A DNA stretch of 64,000 nucleotides, taken from NCBI GenBank assembly GCA_937975915.1, contig CALJTY010000030.1, positions 434,001-498,000 of the forward strand, read 5' to 3'. The notes beneath the pieces were generated by a model. It ran no database searches. It was not told the origin of the DNA and saw only the letters and a program-made list of their open reading frames with translations. The position numbers and the translations under genes were made by a program. Source of the DNA: an uncultured Acidimicrobiaceae bacterium (lineage in GTDB: Bacteria; Actinomycetota; Acidimicrobiia; Acidimicrobiales; RAAP-2). Positions 1 to 8,412 of the stretch are shown here, one piece after another; the first letter of the stretch is position 1, and every line of letters begins with the position of its first letter.

Positions 1-1
1 C

Positions 2-43
2 CCAGAGCAGTGGCATGTCTTGCAGCCAAGGTTTCCTTCGTGA
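2..43 (+). CDS. C-terminal end of a PIM acyltransferase (partial)
   Basis: Only the last 13 codons lie in the window. They read PEQWHVLQPRFPS followed by TGA. A P-E-x-W-H-x-L-Q-P ending is typical of the HtrB/PatA-like phosphatidylinositol mannoside acyltransferases encoded just before pimA in actinobacteria. The TGA overlaps the GTG of the next gene (GTGA), the usual coupled arrangement. The call rests on a short tail plus context, so the rest of the protein is unknown. Confidence 0.6.
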   Translation, partial: PEQWHVLQPRFPS

Positions 44-1146
44 GTCGTCGTATTGCAATCATCTGCCCCTACGCCCTTTCAATTTTCGGAGGCGTGCAAG
101 AACAAGTCTTAGCAATGAGTCGCGAGCTGACTGCTCGTGGTAATGAAGTTCTAGTAATTTCTCCAGACAGCTCTGACCTATCTGAGTATGAAACAACTGC
201 AAAAGTTTCTCACTTTGGTCGCCTTCTTTCCATTCCGGCCAATGGATCTCGTGCGCCAATCACTCTCTCGTTTTCAGCAGCTCGAAAAGCACGAAAGCTC
301 GTGAGTGAATTCCAACCAGACATTGTCCATTTTCATGAACCTTTTGCTCCGCTGGTTGGCTGGGCGATTCTTCGAAGTCACACAGCACCTTCAGTTGCCA
401 CCTTCCATCGCAGCGGTGATGGACCAGCGTTTAGTCTCACTTCGCCACTACTCAAGTGGCTGTCTAAATATTTGGATGTTGCAGCCAGCGTTAGCTCTCA
501 GGCTGAAAAAACAATTAAGAAAGCTGTGGGGATCGAAAGCAAGGTCTTGTTCAATGGTTTTGAAATCAGCAGGTTTGTAGAAACTCCTCGTGAACGAAGT
601 GGGGAAGTGACTCTAACGACGATTGGACGCCTTGAAGATCGAAAGGGAACCGCAACAGCAATCTCGGCAGTGAAGTCTCACAATTCGAACGGCACTAATC
701 AGTGGAAACTTATTGTCATTGGCGATGGCCCAGAACGTTCGAAGCTGGAAGCACTTTCTGGCCGCGATGAAAACATAGTTTTCGTAGGGGCAGCAAATGA
801 CGTTGACAAACGAGCTTGGCTTCGCAGATCGAATGCTTTGCTTTGCCCTGCTCTTAAAGGTGAAAGTTTCGGACTGGTACTTCTAGAAGGTATGGCCAGT
901 GAGACGAGTGTTATCGCGAGCGACATCGATGGCTACAGAGATGCAGCGGGCTCTTTTGCAACTCTTTTTCAACCTGGCAGCTCGACTTCACTCGAGCAAG
1001 CAATTTCTAAAGCACTCTTGTCAGAGACATCCGAATCACTGAGTGCTGCTCGTAATCACGCTGAAAACTGGTCGATGTCTCGTTTAATTGACCAGTACGA
1101 GACGCTCTACAGCGAAGCGACTTTGCGCTTTCAATCGAACCGGTAG
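40..1146 (+). CDS. pimA: GT4 mannosyltransferase, PimA-like
   Basis: Likely adds the first mannose from GDP-mannose to phosphatidyl-inositol at the inner membrane face, starting PIM synthesis. The 368-residue protein has the N-terminal GT-B glycine loop (GGVQ at 17-20), a DIVHFHEPF segment in the first Rossmann half, and the C-terminal donor motif GESFGLVLLEG with the two glutamates near 275 and 283, as in mycobacterial PimA. An in-frame GTG at 10 also exists, but the GTG at 40 overlaps the upstream stop codon and begins right before the first beta strand, so it is preferred. Its neighbours, a PIM acyltransferase before and pdxS/pdxT after, match actinobacterial order. Another inositol-lipid GT4 enzyme is possible. 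Confidence 0.8.
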   Translation: MSRRIAIICPYALSIFGGVQEQVLAMSRELTARGNEVLVISPDSSDLSEYETTAKVSHFGRLLSIPANGSRAPITLSFSAARKARKLVSEFQPDIVHFHEPFAPLVGWAILRSHTAPSVATFHRSGDGPAFSLTSPLLKWLSKYLDVAASVSSQAEKTIKKAVGIESKVLFNGFEISRFVETPRERSGEVTLTTIGRLEDRKGTATAISAVKSHNSNGTNQWKLIVIGDGPERSKLEALSGRDENIVFVGAANDVDKRAWLRRSNALLCPALKGESFGLVLLEGMASETSVIASDIDGYRDAAGSFATLFQPGSSTSLEQAISKALLSETSESLSAARNHAENWSMSRLIDQYETLYSEATLRFQSNR

Positions 1147-1149
1147 CCT
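1144..1149 (+). promoter_or_regulatory. Possible -10 element, 6 nt before GTG 1156
   Basis: TAGCCT lies exactly 6 bases before the GTG, matching the leaderless pattern seen elsewhere in the window. Its TAG is also the pimA stop codon, so chance is more likely here than at the other sites. Confidence 0.3.
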
Positions 1150-1155
1150 TTAGCC

Positions 1156-2058
1156 GTGGCAACTAAGCAACGTTCGCGTCAGCGCAGACCAAATTCTTCA
1201 CGTGACCGTAGTCCTCGCTACGTTGCACCGGTTCTAGATCCAACTTGGCAAAACCCCTACGCACCGTCTACTGCTGAGCGCAACGCAAACCTTCATGCTG
1301 TTTCAAAGCTGGCTCGCCGCAAAAATCTCCCAAAAACTATCCTCGCAGTGATAATCACCGCAGGACTCCTTGCTGGATTTGTTATTTCTCCATTTATTGC
1401 AATTGGTGCACCAGTTGTCGTGGCACTCTACGTAGTTGACTTTCGTCGCTCGGTTAAAAAATTCTCACAGAGCGGTAACTCATTTGGAACTGTCCTTCTT
1501 GATGTCTTTAAGGCTGGTGGGACTGCGAAAGATCGTCAACGACTCGTAACTGTTCTTGACCGTCTCGCAGCTACATTCGGCGTTGACAGCGTGAGTGCGT
1601 TCATTGTTGATGATGAGGGCTACAACGCAACGTTGGTTCCAAATGGATCAAGTTTTGCTTTGTTCATTACCAGTGCTTTGATGCGCGACTTCGAGTTAAT
1701 TGAGCTAGAAGGTGTTGTCGCACATTGCTTGGCTCGCCAACGACTCGCCCTTCTGCAACGCCAAAGCGTTGCATCGCTTGCATCTCTTAGTGCTGATGAT
1801 CGAAAGTCACTGGCTGGCGCTGGAGCTGCATACCGTGCTGATGAAGTTGCCGCCGCAGCCATTAGGTACCCGCTTGGACTTGCTGGTGCACTGCGCAAGT
1901 GCTCGCGCCAGGTTGTCCCGTCCGGTTCTTACTTTTTGACGCCTCAGTACGACCAGGGTCGCTGGGTTTGGTTCGACATCTGGAGTGACCGTAAAGACTC
2001 AAATCTCAGTGATTTAGACGACGTAGAACTTCGTGCGCTTGCGCTCGAGGAATGGTAA
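1156..2058 (+). CDS. Membrane-anchored M48-like protein with degenerate zinc site
   Basis: A 300-residue protein with a basic N-terminus (residues 1-55), a hydrophobic hairpin at about 58-98 and a C-terminal domain resembling HtpX-type M48 peptidases. The active-site helix reads ELEGVVAHCLARQ, where HExxH is expected: His190 remains, Glu is Cys191 and the second His is Arg194. The later ExxAD motif reads AYRAD, so the third ligand is also lost. The following R-Y-P-x-G-L-x-x-A-L stretch is still M48-like. The fold assignment is by eye; catalytic activity looks unlikely. It starts at GTG 9 bases after pimA. Confidence 0.55.
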   Translation: MATKQRSRQRRPNSSRDRSPRYVAPVLDPTWQNPYAPSTAERNANLHAVSKLARRKNLPKTILAVIITAGLLAGFVISPFIAIGAPVVVALYVVDFRRSVKKFSQSGNSFGTVLLDVFKAGGTAKDRQRLVTVLDRLAATFGVDSVSAFIVDDEGYNATLVPNGSSFALFITSALMRDFELIELEGVVAHCLARQRLALLQRQSVASLASLSADDRKSLAGAGAAYRADEVAAAAIRYPLGLAGALRKCSRQVVPSGSYFLTPQYDQGRWVWFDIWSDRKDSNLSDLDDVELRALALEEW

Positions 2059-2072
2059 TCAGCGGTTCCAGT

Positions 2073-2078
2073 TAGTCT
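2073..2078 (+). promoter_or_regulatory. -10 element of pdxS, leaderless type
   Basis: TAGTCT followed by 6 bases and the ATG at 2085. No Shine-Dalgarno sequence lies in the 26-base gap after the preceding gene, so the transcript probably starts at or next to the start codon. Confidence 0.6.
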
Positions 2079-2084
2079 TAGAAC

Positions 2085-2978
2085 ATGAGTTCTTCTAATA
2101 ATTCCAAAGTAGGTTCAGCCCTTGTCAAGCGTGGTCTAGCCGACATGCTCCGTGGCGGCGTCATCATGGACGTCGTGAACCCAGAACAGGCGAAGATCGC
2201 CGAAGACTCAGGTGCCGTTGCTGTAATGGCACTTGAGCGAGTTCCTTCTGACATTCGTCGCGACGGTGGAGTTGCTCGAATGAGTGACCCACAAATGATT
2301 CAAGAGATTCAAGCAACCGTCACTATTCCAGTTATGGCAAAGGCTCGAATTGGTCACTTCGCTGAAGCTCAAATCCTCCAGGCACTCGACGTTGACTACA
2401 TTGACGAATCTGAAGTGCTGACCCCAGCCGATGAAACGAATCACATTGACAAGTGGGACTTCACCGTTCCTTTTGTTTGTGGAGCGACCAACCTTGGCGA
2501 GGCACTACGTCGTATTGGTGAAGGCGCTTGCCTTATCCGCTCCAAGGGCGAAGCAGGAACTGGAAACGTCGTTGAAGCAGTTCGACACCTTCGCACCATC
2601 AATGCTCAGATTCGCCGTTTGCAGACTGCTGACGCGTCAGAACTTTTCTCACTCGCGAAGGATCTTCAAGCACCACTTCCATTGGTTCAAGAGGTTGCTG
2701 AACTTGGAAAACTTCCAGTGCCAATGTTCTGTGCTGGTGGTATTTCAACCCCTGCCGACGCTGCGCTTGTTTTGCAACTTGGCGCTGAAGCGGTATTCGT
2801 AGGGTCTGGAATCTTCAAGTCAGAAGATCCAATCCGTATGGCTCGTGCAATTGTTGAAGCAACTACACACTTCCAAGATGCTCACGTTGTTGCGAAGGTT
2901 TCAACTGGTCTTGGTGCTGCAATGCGTGGAGCTGAAACTGCAACGCTTGAGCAGCGACTCGCCGAGCGCGGTTGGTAA
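2085..2978 (+). CDS. pdxS: Pyridoxal 5'-phosphate synthase subunit PdxS
   Basis: Builds PLP from ribose 5-phosphate, glyceraldehyde 3-phosphate and ammonia in the DXP-independent B6 pathway. The 297-residue length is normal. The catalytic residues are visible: Asp29 in IMDV, Lys86 in MAKARIGH and Lys154 in IRSKGEAGTGN, equivalent to Asp24, Lys81 and Lys149 of the Bacillus enzyme. The phosphate-binding FCAGGIST and VFVGSGIF loops are intact. The stop overlaps the pdxT start (TAATG), as expected for two subunits of one complex. Confidence 0.97.
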   Translation: MSSSNNSKVGSALVKRGLADMLRGGVIMDVVNPEQAKIAEDSGAVAVMALERVPSDIRRDGGVARMSDPQMIQEIQATVTIPVMAKARIGHFAEAQILQALDVDYIDESEVLTPADETNHIDKWDFTVPFVCGATNLGEALRRIGEGACLIRSKGEAGTGNVVEAVRHLRTINAQIRRLQTADASELFSLAKDLQAPLPLVQEVAELGKLPVPMFCAGGISTPADAALVLQLGAEAVFVGSGIFKSEDPIRMARAIVEATTHFQDAHVVAKVSTGLGAAMRGAETATLEQRLAERGW

Positions 2979-3556
2979 TGCCAAAAGTTGGTGTACTCGC
3001 TCTTCAGGGCGATGTGCGCGAGCACGCAACCATGCTTAGCCAAGCTGGTGCCGAAGTTTCACTCGTCAAAAGAGCTGAACAGTTAGATGGACTTGATGGA
3101 CTCATCATTCCTGGCGGTGAGTCAACGACTATTGCGTATTTGTTGACGACCTCTGGTGTTCGTGAAGCTCTAGGTAAAAAGATCAAAGATGGACTTAATG
3201 TTCTTGGAACATGTGCGGGACTCATTATGTTGAGCTCTGGAATCGAAGACGGCAGAAGTGACCAATGGAGCTACGGCGCAGTTGACGTGGTTGTAAAGCG
3301 CAATGGGTATGGTCGTCAAATCGCAAGCTTTGAAACCGACATCGAGGTGAAGGGCATTGGAGATGTCCCTGGTGTATTTATCCGTGCCCCACGTGTGGTT
3401 TCGATTAGTAGTGATGTTGAAGTGCTGGCTACCTATGACCACGGTGATGGTGTTCACCCTGTGCTGATGCGCCAAGGAAATGCCTGGGGGTGTTCTTTTC
3501 ACCCTGAACTGACGAGTGATTCTCGGGTTCATGAGCTTTTTGTAAAATCGCTGTAG
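2978..3556 (+). CDS. pdxT: PdxT glutaminase of PLP synthase
   Basis: Class I glutamine amidotransferase that feeds ammonia to PdxS. From the ATG at 2978 the protein has 192 residues. Cys79 lies in GTCAGLI, and His175 and Glu177 in SFHPELT complete the triad; GGEST near 47 forms the oxyanion loop. A TTG two codons upstream is in frame, but the ATG overlaps the pdxS stop and gives the Bacillus-like Cys79 numbering. Confidence 0.96.
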   Translation: MPKVGVLALQGDVREHATMLSQAGAEVSLVKRAEQLDGLDGLIIPGGESTTIAYLLTTSGVREALGKKIKDGLNVLGTCAGLIMLSSGIEDGRSDQWSYGAVDVVVKRNGYGRQIASFETDIEVKGIGDVPGVFIRAPRVVSISSDVEVLATYDHGDGVHPVLMRQGNAWGCSFHPELTSDSRVHELFVKSL

Positions 3557-3565
3557 ACATTTAGT

Positions 3566-3571
3566 TAGGAT
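3566..3571 (+). promoter_or_regulatory. Possible -10 element for yebC
   Basis: TAGGAT lies 28 bases before the yebC ATG. It is followed by a short leader with a strong AGGAGG ribosome binding site at 3590-3595, so this would be a conventional leadered transcript. No clear -35 hexamer was seen. Confidence 0.4.
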
Positions 3572-3599
3572 TACATCGCCCTAATGGGCAGGAGGAATT

Positions 3600-4349
3600 A
3601 TGTCTGGCCACTCGAAATGGGCAACTACGAAGCACCGCAAGGGTGCCAAGGACAGTGCTCGCGCAAAAGTATTCGCAAAACTCATTCGCCAAGTAGAAGT
3701 TGCTGCTCGTGAAGGTGGTGGAGATCAAAGCGCAAACGCTTCACTTCGCACCATGTTTCAAAAAGCCCGCGAAGCTTCTGTTCCACTTGACACCATTGAG
3801 CGCGCAGTTAAGCGCGGGACTGGTGAGCTGGAAGGTGTTCGCTACGAAGCAATCAGTTACGAGGGTTACGGCCAAGGTGGCGTTGCGATCATTGTTGAAA
3901 CATTGAGCGACAATCGCAACCGCACTAGTGCTGAAATCAAACACGCTTTTTCAAAGAATGGCGGAAACATTGCCGAACCTGGAGCCGTGTCATGGCAGTT
4001 CGACCGCAAGGGCATCATTGAAGTTCAAGGTCCAATTGATGAAGATCAACTTCTTGAATGGGTAATGGAAGCTGGTGGAGAAAATTTTACGCCAAATGGT
4101 GACAATTTCTTCATCACAACCGACCCGACAGAAGTTGGAATGGTGAGAGACGCACTAGAAGGTTTCGGCGTGAAAGTTTTGTCTGCGGACCTAACTTTGG
4201 TGGCTCAAAATTCAATTCCATTAACGGACAAGGTTGAAGCTCATAAGCTCCTTCGCCTCATGGATGCCATTGATGACCATGACGATGTCCAGAACGTTTT
4301 TGCCAATTTCGACATTTCTGACGAAATTCTCGCTTCTTACGAGGGCTAA
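3600..4349 (+). CDS. yebC: YebC/PmpR family regulatory protein
   Basis: A 249-residue member of the YebC/TACO1 family, members of which act as transcription factors or help ribosomes through proline stretches. The N-terminal signature GHSKWATTKHRKGAKD, the SANAS(L)R segment and the YEGYGQGGVAIIVE core are intact, and the full three-domain length is present. An AGGAGG site precedes the ATG by 4 bases. Its position just before ruvCAB is conserved in many bacteria. Which of the two roles it plays here cannot be read from the sequence. Confidence 0.95.
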   Translation: MSGHSKWATTKHRKGAKDSARAKVFAKLIRQVEVAAREGGGDQSANASLRTMFQKAREASVPLDTIERAVKRGTGELEGVRYEAISYEGYGQGGVAIIVETLSDNRNRTSAEIKHAFSKNGGNIAEPGAVSWQFDRKGIIEVQGPIDEDQLLEWVMEAGGENFTPNGDNFFITTDPTEVGMVRDALEGFGVKVLSADLTLVAQNSIPLTDKVEAHKLLRLMDAIDDHDDVQNVFANFDISDEILASYEG

Positions 4350-4376
4350 TTCCTAGCAATTAGGCTCATTGGGCAG

Positions 4377-4382
4377 TAGTAT
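4377..4382 (+). promoter_or_regulatory. -10 element of ruvC
   Basis: TAGTAT lies 7 bases before the ATG at 4390. It directly abuts the LexA-like palindrome at 4383-4396, so a bound repressor would sit over the transcription start. Confidence 0.55.
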
Positions 4383-4396
4383 CGAACGTATGTTCG
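4383..4396 (+). promoter_or_regulatory. LexA-like SOS box over the ruvC start codon
   Basis: CGAACGTATGTTCG is a 14-base perfect palindrome. It fits the Gram-positive/actinobacterial LexA consensus CGAAC-N4-GTTCG and spans the ATG at 4390. ruvC is a known LexA target in Mycobacterium. Placement between the -10 and the first codons is ideal for repression. LexA binding here is inferred, not shown. Confidence 0.75.
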
Positions 4397-4902
4397 TACT
4401 CGGAATCGACCCAGGACTTACCCGATGTGGCTACGGCCTCGTCGAGGGATCCTTTGATGGCCTCGAGTCTTTCCGTGCAATCAAGGCTGGAGTGGTCGAA
4501 ACTGACCCAGAAACTCCGGTGGAAAAGCGACTCAGCCAACTCCTCGTTGAACTGCGAGATTTGATGGATGAAACTAAGCCTGATGCCGTGGTCGTTGAGC
4601 GTGTGTTTTATCAACGTAATGCCAAGACTGCAATCCCCGTTGCCCAGGCGAGTGGCGTTGCCGTTGCGCTCGCAGGTGCAATTGACATTCCTGTGCGTCA
4701 ATTCACGGCACAAGAAGTGAAGCTCGCAGTCACTGGCTACGGAGCTGCGGGAAAACTGCAAGTGCAAGAGATGGTGGCGAAACTCTGCGGCTTAGCTGAG
4801 ATTCCAAAACCGGCTGACGCTGCCGACGCACTAGCACTGGCGATTACGTACTTCATGATTGTTCGCACCGAACAGCGATATTTAAATGTGAGCCATTCAT
4901 GA
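4390..4902 (+). CDS. ruvC: Holliday junction resolvase RuvC
   Basis: Cuts Holliday junctions delivered by RuvAB. The 170-residue protein has the four acidic catalytic positions: Asp7 in GIDPG, Glu70 in VVVER, and Asp143 and Asp146 in DAADALAL. An upstream in-frame TTG at 4369 would add seven residues not typical of the family and would place the promoter inside the gene, so ATG 4390 is chosen. The stop overlaps ruvA by 4 bases (ATGA). The LexA-like box indicates SOS control of the whole ruvCAB unit. Confidence 0.96.
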   Translation: MFVLGIDPGLTRCGYGLVEGSFDGLESFRAIKAGVVETDPETPVEKRLSQLLVELRDLMDETKPDAVVVERVFYQRNAKTAIPVAQASGVAVALAGAIDIPVRQFTAQEVKLAVTGYGAAGKLQVQEMVAKLCGLAEIPKPADAADALALAITYFMIVRTEQRYLNVSHS

Positions 4903-5471
4903 TTGGGTGGTTATCTGGTCACGTACTTCATCATCAAAACAATGGAACGATTGTTCTTGATGTACACGGTGTTGGATACGAAGTCCACGTAGCAGTTGGC
5001 GAAGAATTCGTCGTTGGACAGTCTCTCGAGCTGTTCATCTATACAGTTGTGAGAGACGATGCAATCATTCTTTACGGATTCAAATCGTTCTCTGATCGTG
5101 AATTCTTCGAACTGCTGCTCGTTACTCCAGGAGTGGGTCCATCAACTGCGCTTGCAGCTCTAAGAACAATGAGCACTGACGAAATTGCTGGTGCAATTGA
5201 AGCAGGGGACACCAAGCGAATTTCTCAAATACCTGGCATAGGTCCAAAGACCGCCAGTCGGATTGTTTTAGAGCTGAAGGGGAAAGTATTTTCTGCTTCA
5301 AACTACGAGCCAGCGCTAAATGCATCTGCGAAAACAACTGCGATTGAAGATGCACTTCGAGGACTTGGCTACAACCCACAAGAAATTAGACAAGCGCTCG
5401 ACGGTGTTGATCTTTCAGATGATGAAGCAACGGCACTTCGTGAGGCTCTTCAGCTATTGAGGCGTAAATGA
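4899..5471 (+). CDS. ruvA: Holliday junction DNA helicase subunit RuvA
   Basis: Junction-binding subunit that positions RuvB. The 190-residue protein shows the N-terminal OB fold (1-62), two helix-hairpin-helix motifs (TPGVGPSTA and IPGIGPKTA) and the small C-terminal domain that contacts RuvB (about 145-190). It overlaps ruvC and ruvB by 4 bases on each side, so the three are translationally coupled. Confidence 0.96.
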   Translation: MIGWLSGHVLHHQNNGTIVLDVHGVGYEVHVAVGEEFVVGQSLELFIYTVVRDDAIILYGFKSFSDREFFELLLVTPGVGPSTALAALRTMSTDEIAGAIEAGDTKRISQIPGIGPKTASRIVLELKGKVFSASNYEPALNASAKTTAIEDALRGLGYNPQEIRQALDGVDLSDDEATALREALQLLRRK

Positions 5472-6508
5472 GCCGTAGAGACATTGATCTAACGCAAATT
5501 GAACAGAGTGTTGTTGCACCTGTTGCGAACAGCCAAGAACGACAAGTTGAAGTTTCCCTTCGACCATTGACGCTGAAGGAATTCGTTGGACAGGGCGAAC
5601 TCGTAAAGCATTTAGAAATTGTTCTAGGTTCAGCAAAGTCTCGTGGACAAACAGTTGACCACTTACTTTTCGCAGGTCCTCCTGGGCTCGGTAAAACTTC
5701 ACTCGCGAGCATCGTCGCATCTGAAATGGGTTCAGGCCTTCGCATTACTTCTGGTCCGGTGCTGGCGCGTCCTGGAGACATTGCGGCACTGCTTACCGAT
5801 CTGCAAGATGGCGATGTTCTGTTCATAGATGAAATTCACCGCCTTTCACGTTCGGTTGAAGAAGTGCTGTATCCGGCGATGGAAGATCATCGTCTAGACG
5901 TGATGATTGGCAGGGGACCATCAGCACGTTCAATTCGACTTGATCTCCCGAACTTCACTTTGGTGGGAGCAACAACCAGAACTGGGCTTGTCGCTGCTCC
6001 ACTTCGAGACCGCTTTGGCTTCATTGGTCAACTTGATCTGTACGACTCAGATGAGCTCACTGTGATTGTCGAGCGCTCTGCAAAGTTGCTTGACGTGGTG
6101 CTATCTGGTGATGCTGCCTCAACTATTGCTCGACGCAGCAGAGGAACGCCTCGTATTGCCAATAGATTGCTGCGCCGTGTGCGAGACTTCGCTGCTGTCA
6201 AGGATCACAAAGTAGTCACAACTGAAATAGCGGTTGAAGCTCTCGACTTATTCGGAGTTGATGTGTTCGGACTTGACAAAATAGACCGAAGAATCCTAGG
6301 ACTGCTCTGCGACCAGTTTTCAAGCCAACCAGTGGGCCTGACCACACTGGCTCATGCCTGCGGCGAAGAACCCTCGACAATTGAAGACGCCTATGAGCCC
6401 TATTTGCTCCGAGAAGGACTCCTAATTCGAACCCCTCGGGGACGCGTCGCGACCGAGCGAGCATTCAATCACTTAGGAATAAAGCCTCGTGGCGGGGGAT
6501 TGGTCTAG
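5468..6508 (+). CDS. ruvB: Holliday junction branch-migration ATPase RuvB
   Basis: Hexameric AAA+ motor that drives branch migration with RuvA. The 346-residue protein has Walker A GPPGLGKT at 70-77, Walker B LFIDE ending at 122, sensor ATTRTG, an arginine finger in LRDRFGF and the C-terminal winged-helix domain (from about 270). The first 30 residues are a variable N-terminal tail. It is the last gene of the ruvCAB unit and the spacer to yajC is 54 bases. Confidence 0.97.
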   Translation: MSRRDIDLTQIEQSVVAPVANSQERQVEVSLRPLTLKEFVGQGELVKHLEIVLGSAKSRGQTVDHLLFAGPPGLGKTSLASIVASEMGSGLRITSGPVLARPGDIAALLTDLQDGDVLFIDEIHRLSRSVEEVLYPAMEDHRLDVMIGRGPSARSIRLDLPNFTLVGATTRTGLVAAPLRDRFGFIGQLDLYDSDELTVIVERSAKLLDVVLSGDAASTIARRSRGTPRIANRLLRRVRDFAAVKDHKVVTTEIAVEALDLFGVDVFGLDKIDRRILGLLCDQFSSQPVGLTTLAHACGEEPSTIEDAYEPYLLREGLLIRTPRGRVATERAFNHLGIKPRGGGLV

Positions 6509-6562
6509 GTTCGACCTGTTTAGCGACTAGGGTTTCGTTGTCTATTGACGGAGGAAATCCAC

Positions 6563-6886
6563 ATGTTCGCAGCAACATCATCATCAGGTAGTTCATCTAT
6601 TCTCATCATCTACGTAGTGGTATTTGGAGGTATCTACTTCTTCTACCTACGACCACGTCGCAAAAAGCAGGCAGCCGCTCGTGCTGAAGCTCGCAAGACG
6701 GAAATTGGCGTTCGCTACCAGACAATCGGCGGTTTTGTGGGCACAGTAGTGAAGACCACTGACGAATTCGTTACTCTTCGCAGCTCAAGCGGCACCGAAC
6801 TCGACTTCATCCCTACGGCAATTGCCCGTCGCTTCGACCCAGCGCCAGTCGCTGAGTCTTCTGACGAGACAGAAGGCGACAAGTAG
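6563..6886 (+). CDS. yajC: Preprotein translocase accessory protein YajC
   Basis: Small membrane partner of SecDF. The ATG at 6563 follows GGAGGAAA at 6550-6557. A TTG at 6545 lies upstream of that site and is unlikely. The 107-residue protein has one membrane segment (about 12-30), then FYLRPRRKKQ and the conserved soluble domain with GVRYQTIGGFVGTV, ending in an acidic tail. It is followed after 2 bases by secD. Confidence 0.93.
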   Translation: MFAATSSSGSSSILIIYVVVFGGIYFFYLRPRRKKQAAARAEARKTEIGVRYQTIGGFVGTVVKTTDEFVTLRSSSGTELDFIPTAIARRFDPAPVAESSDETEGDK

Positions 6887-6888
6887 TA

Positions 6889-8412
6889 ATGGCTTCACAG
6901 GTTGGATCAAAGAGGTCAATGATTGTCAGTCTGACCCTTGCGATTGTTATTTCGTTTGGTTCATTGATTGCCACACTCAGCCTCGGCTGGGGGCCAAAGT
7001 TAGGTCTTGACCTAGCTGGTGGTCTTTCTGTTGTCTACAAACCCTCCACGCCAGCAACTCTCGCTGAGATGCAAGAAGTTGTGACAGTCCTATCTAACCG
7101 AGTTAACGGACTTGGAGTTTCGGGTGCCACAGTAAATCTGCAGGGAACAAACGTTGTCGTCAGCATCCCAGGAGTTAGCGACGCCCGTTCAGTGCTTGCG
7201 GCTGTTGGACAGACCGCTCAGCTGTTGTTCCGACCAGTTCTTGCTTCAGTTGGAACCGCAAAGAAGCTTGTTGACATCGGAACAACTCAAATTCCAACTC
7301 CAACTGGTAAATATCTCATGAGTGCTGCGAACCTGAATGTTCAGCAAGCACCTAATTCACCGGCAGGATTTATTGCCAACACTCTTTCTCCAGATCCAAT
7401 GTACGCAAGCGTCGCGAACACAAAGCCAGCAAATGACAACCCCACTGCGAATGTAATTCTTCCTGTACTTGGTGGGGGTGGAGCTCGCTATGTTCTCGGA
7501 CCTGCTCAGTTAACTGGAACGGCTATTAAAAAAGCTTTTGCGCAGCAAGACCAAGCCGGCGCTTGGGTAGTTAGTTACACGTTGACTTCGGCTGGATCAC
7601 CACAGTGGGACCAGGTTGCTCAGCAAAACTTCCACCAGCTGGTTGCAATTGAGCTTGACGGAGTAATTCAGTCGGCTCCAATCATCCAGCCAACTCAAGC
7701 AACGTTCTCAAGCTTCGGTGGTTCTGGACAAATTTCTGGATCATTCACACAAACCAGTGCGAAGAACCTGGCGTTGGCAATGAACTTCGGTGCACTCCCT
7801 GTTCGTCTTGTTCCACTTTCCACGCAAACTGTTTCGCCAACACTTGGACACAATGCGCTAGTTGCTGGTCTTGGCGCTGGTCTTGTTGGCCTTGCACTTG
7901 TTCTTCTCTACACAATCCTTTACTACCGTGCTCTTGGTCTTGTAATTATTCTCGGACTTGTTGTAACGGCTGCTTTACTGTGGGCGATTATCTCCGCACT
8001 TGCACACACTGCTTTCGCACCTAGCTTCAACTTGGCAGGTGTTACCGGATTAATTGTGTCTATTGGTATCACCGTAGACAGTTACATTGTTTATTTTGAG
8101 CGACTGAAAGATGAGGCTCGAGCGGGTAGATCGGTTCGTTCATCGGTAGACCGTGGATTCAAATCAGCATGGCGAACCGTTCTTGCCGCTGACACCGTGA
8201 GTCTTCTCGCAGCAGTGTTGCTGTACTTGATTGCGGTTGGAGACGTTCGAGGTTTCGCATTCTTCCTCGGACTTTCAACGCTTCTTGACATCGTGATTAC
8301 GTGGTACTTCACTCGACCGCTGGTAGTACTCCTAGGACGACGTGGATCAAGTTCTACATCTGCTCTTTCTATGGCTGCCGGAATTCAATCGGGAGAAAAC
8401 GACAATGAGTAA
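6889..8412 (+). CDS. secD: Protein translocase subunit SecD
   Basis: With SecF it uses the proton gradient to complete protein export. The 507-residue protein has one N-terminal membrane segment (about 9-29), the GLDLAGG motif, a periplasmic domain, and five further membrane segments from about residue 320. The last membrane region carries the GITVDSYIVYFERLKDE signature. The 3' end overlaps secF by 8 bases. Confidence 0.96.
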   Translation: MASQVGSKRSMIVSLTLAIVISFGSLIATLSLGWGPKLGLDLAGGLSVVYKPSTPATLAEMQEVVTVLSNRVNGLGVSGATVNLQGTNVVVSIPGVSDARSVLAAVGQTAQLLFRPVLASVGTAKKLVDIGTTQIPTPTGKYLMSAANLNVQQAPNSPAGFIANTLSPDPMYASVANTKPANDNPTANVILPVLGGGGARYVLGPAQLTGTAIKKAFAQQDQAGAWVVSYTLTSAGSPQWDQVAQQNFHQLVAIELDGVIQSAPIIQPTQATFSSFGGSGQISGSFTQTSAKNLALAMNFGALPVRLVPLSTQTVSPTLGHNALVAGLGAGLVGLALVLLYTILYYRALGLVIILGLVVTAALLWAIISALAHTAFAPSFNLAGVTGLIVSIGITVDSYIVYFERLKDEARAGRSVRSSVDRGFKSAWRTVLAADTVSLLAAVLLYLIAVGDVRGFAFFLGLSTLLDIVITWYFTRPLVVLLGRRGSSSTSALSMAAGIQSGENDNE

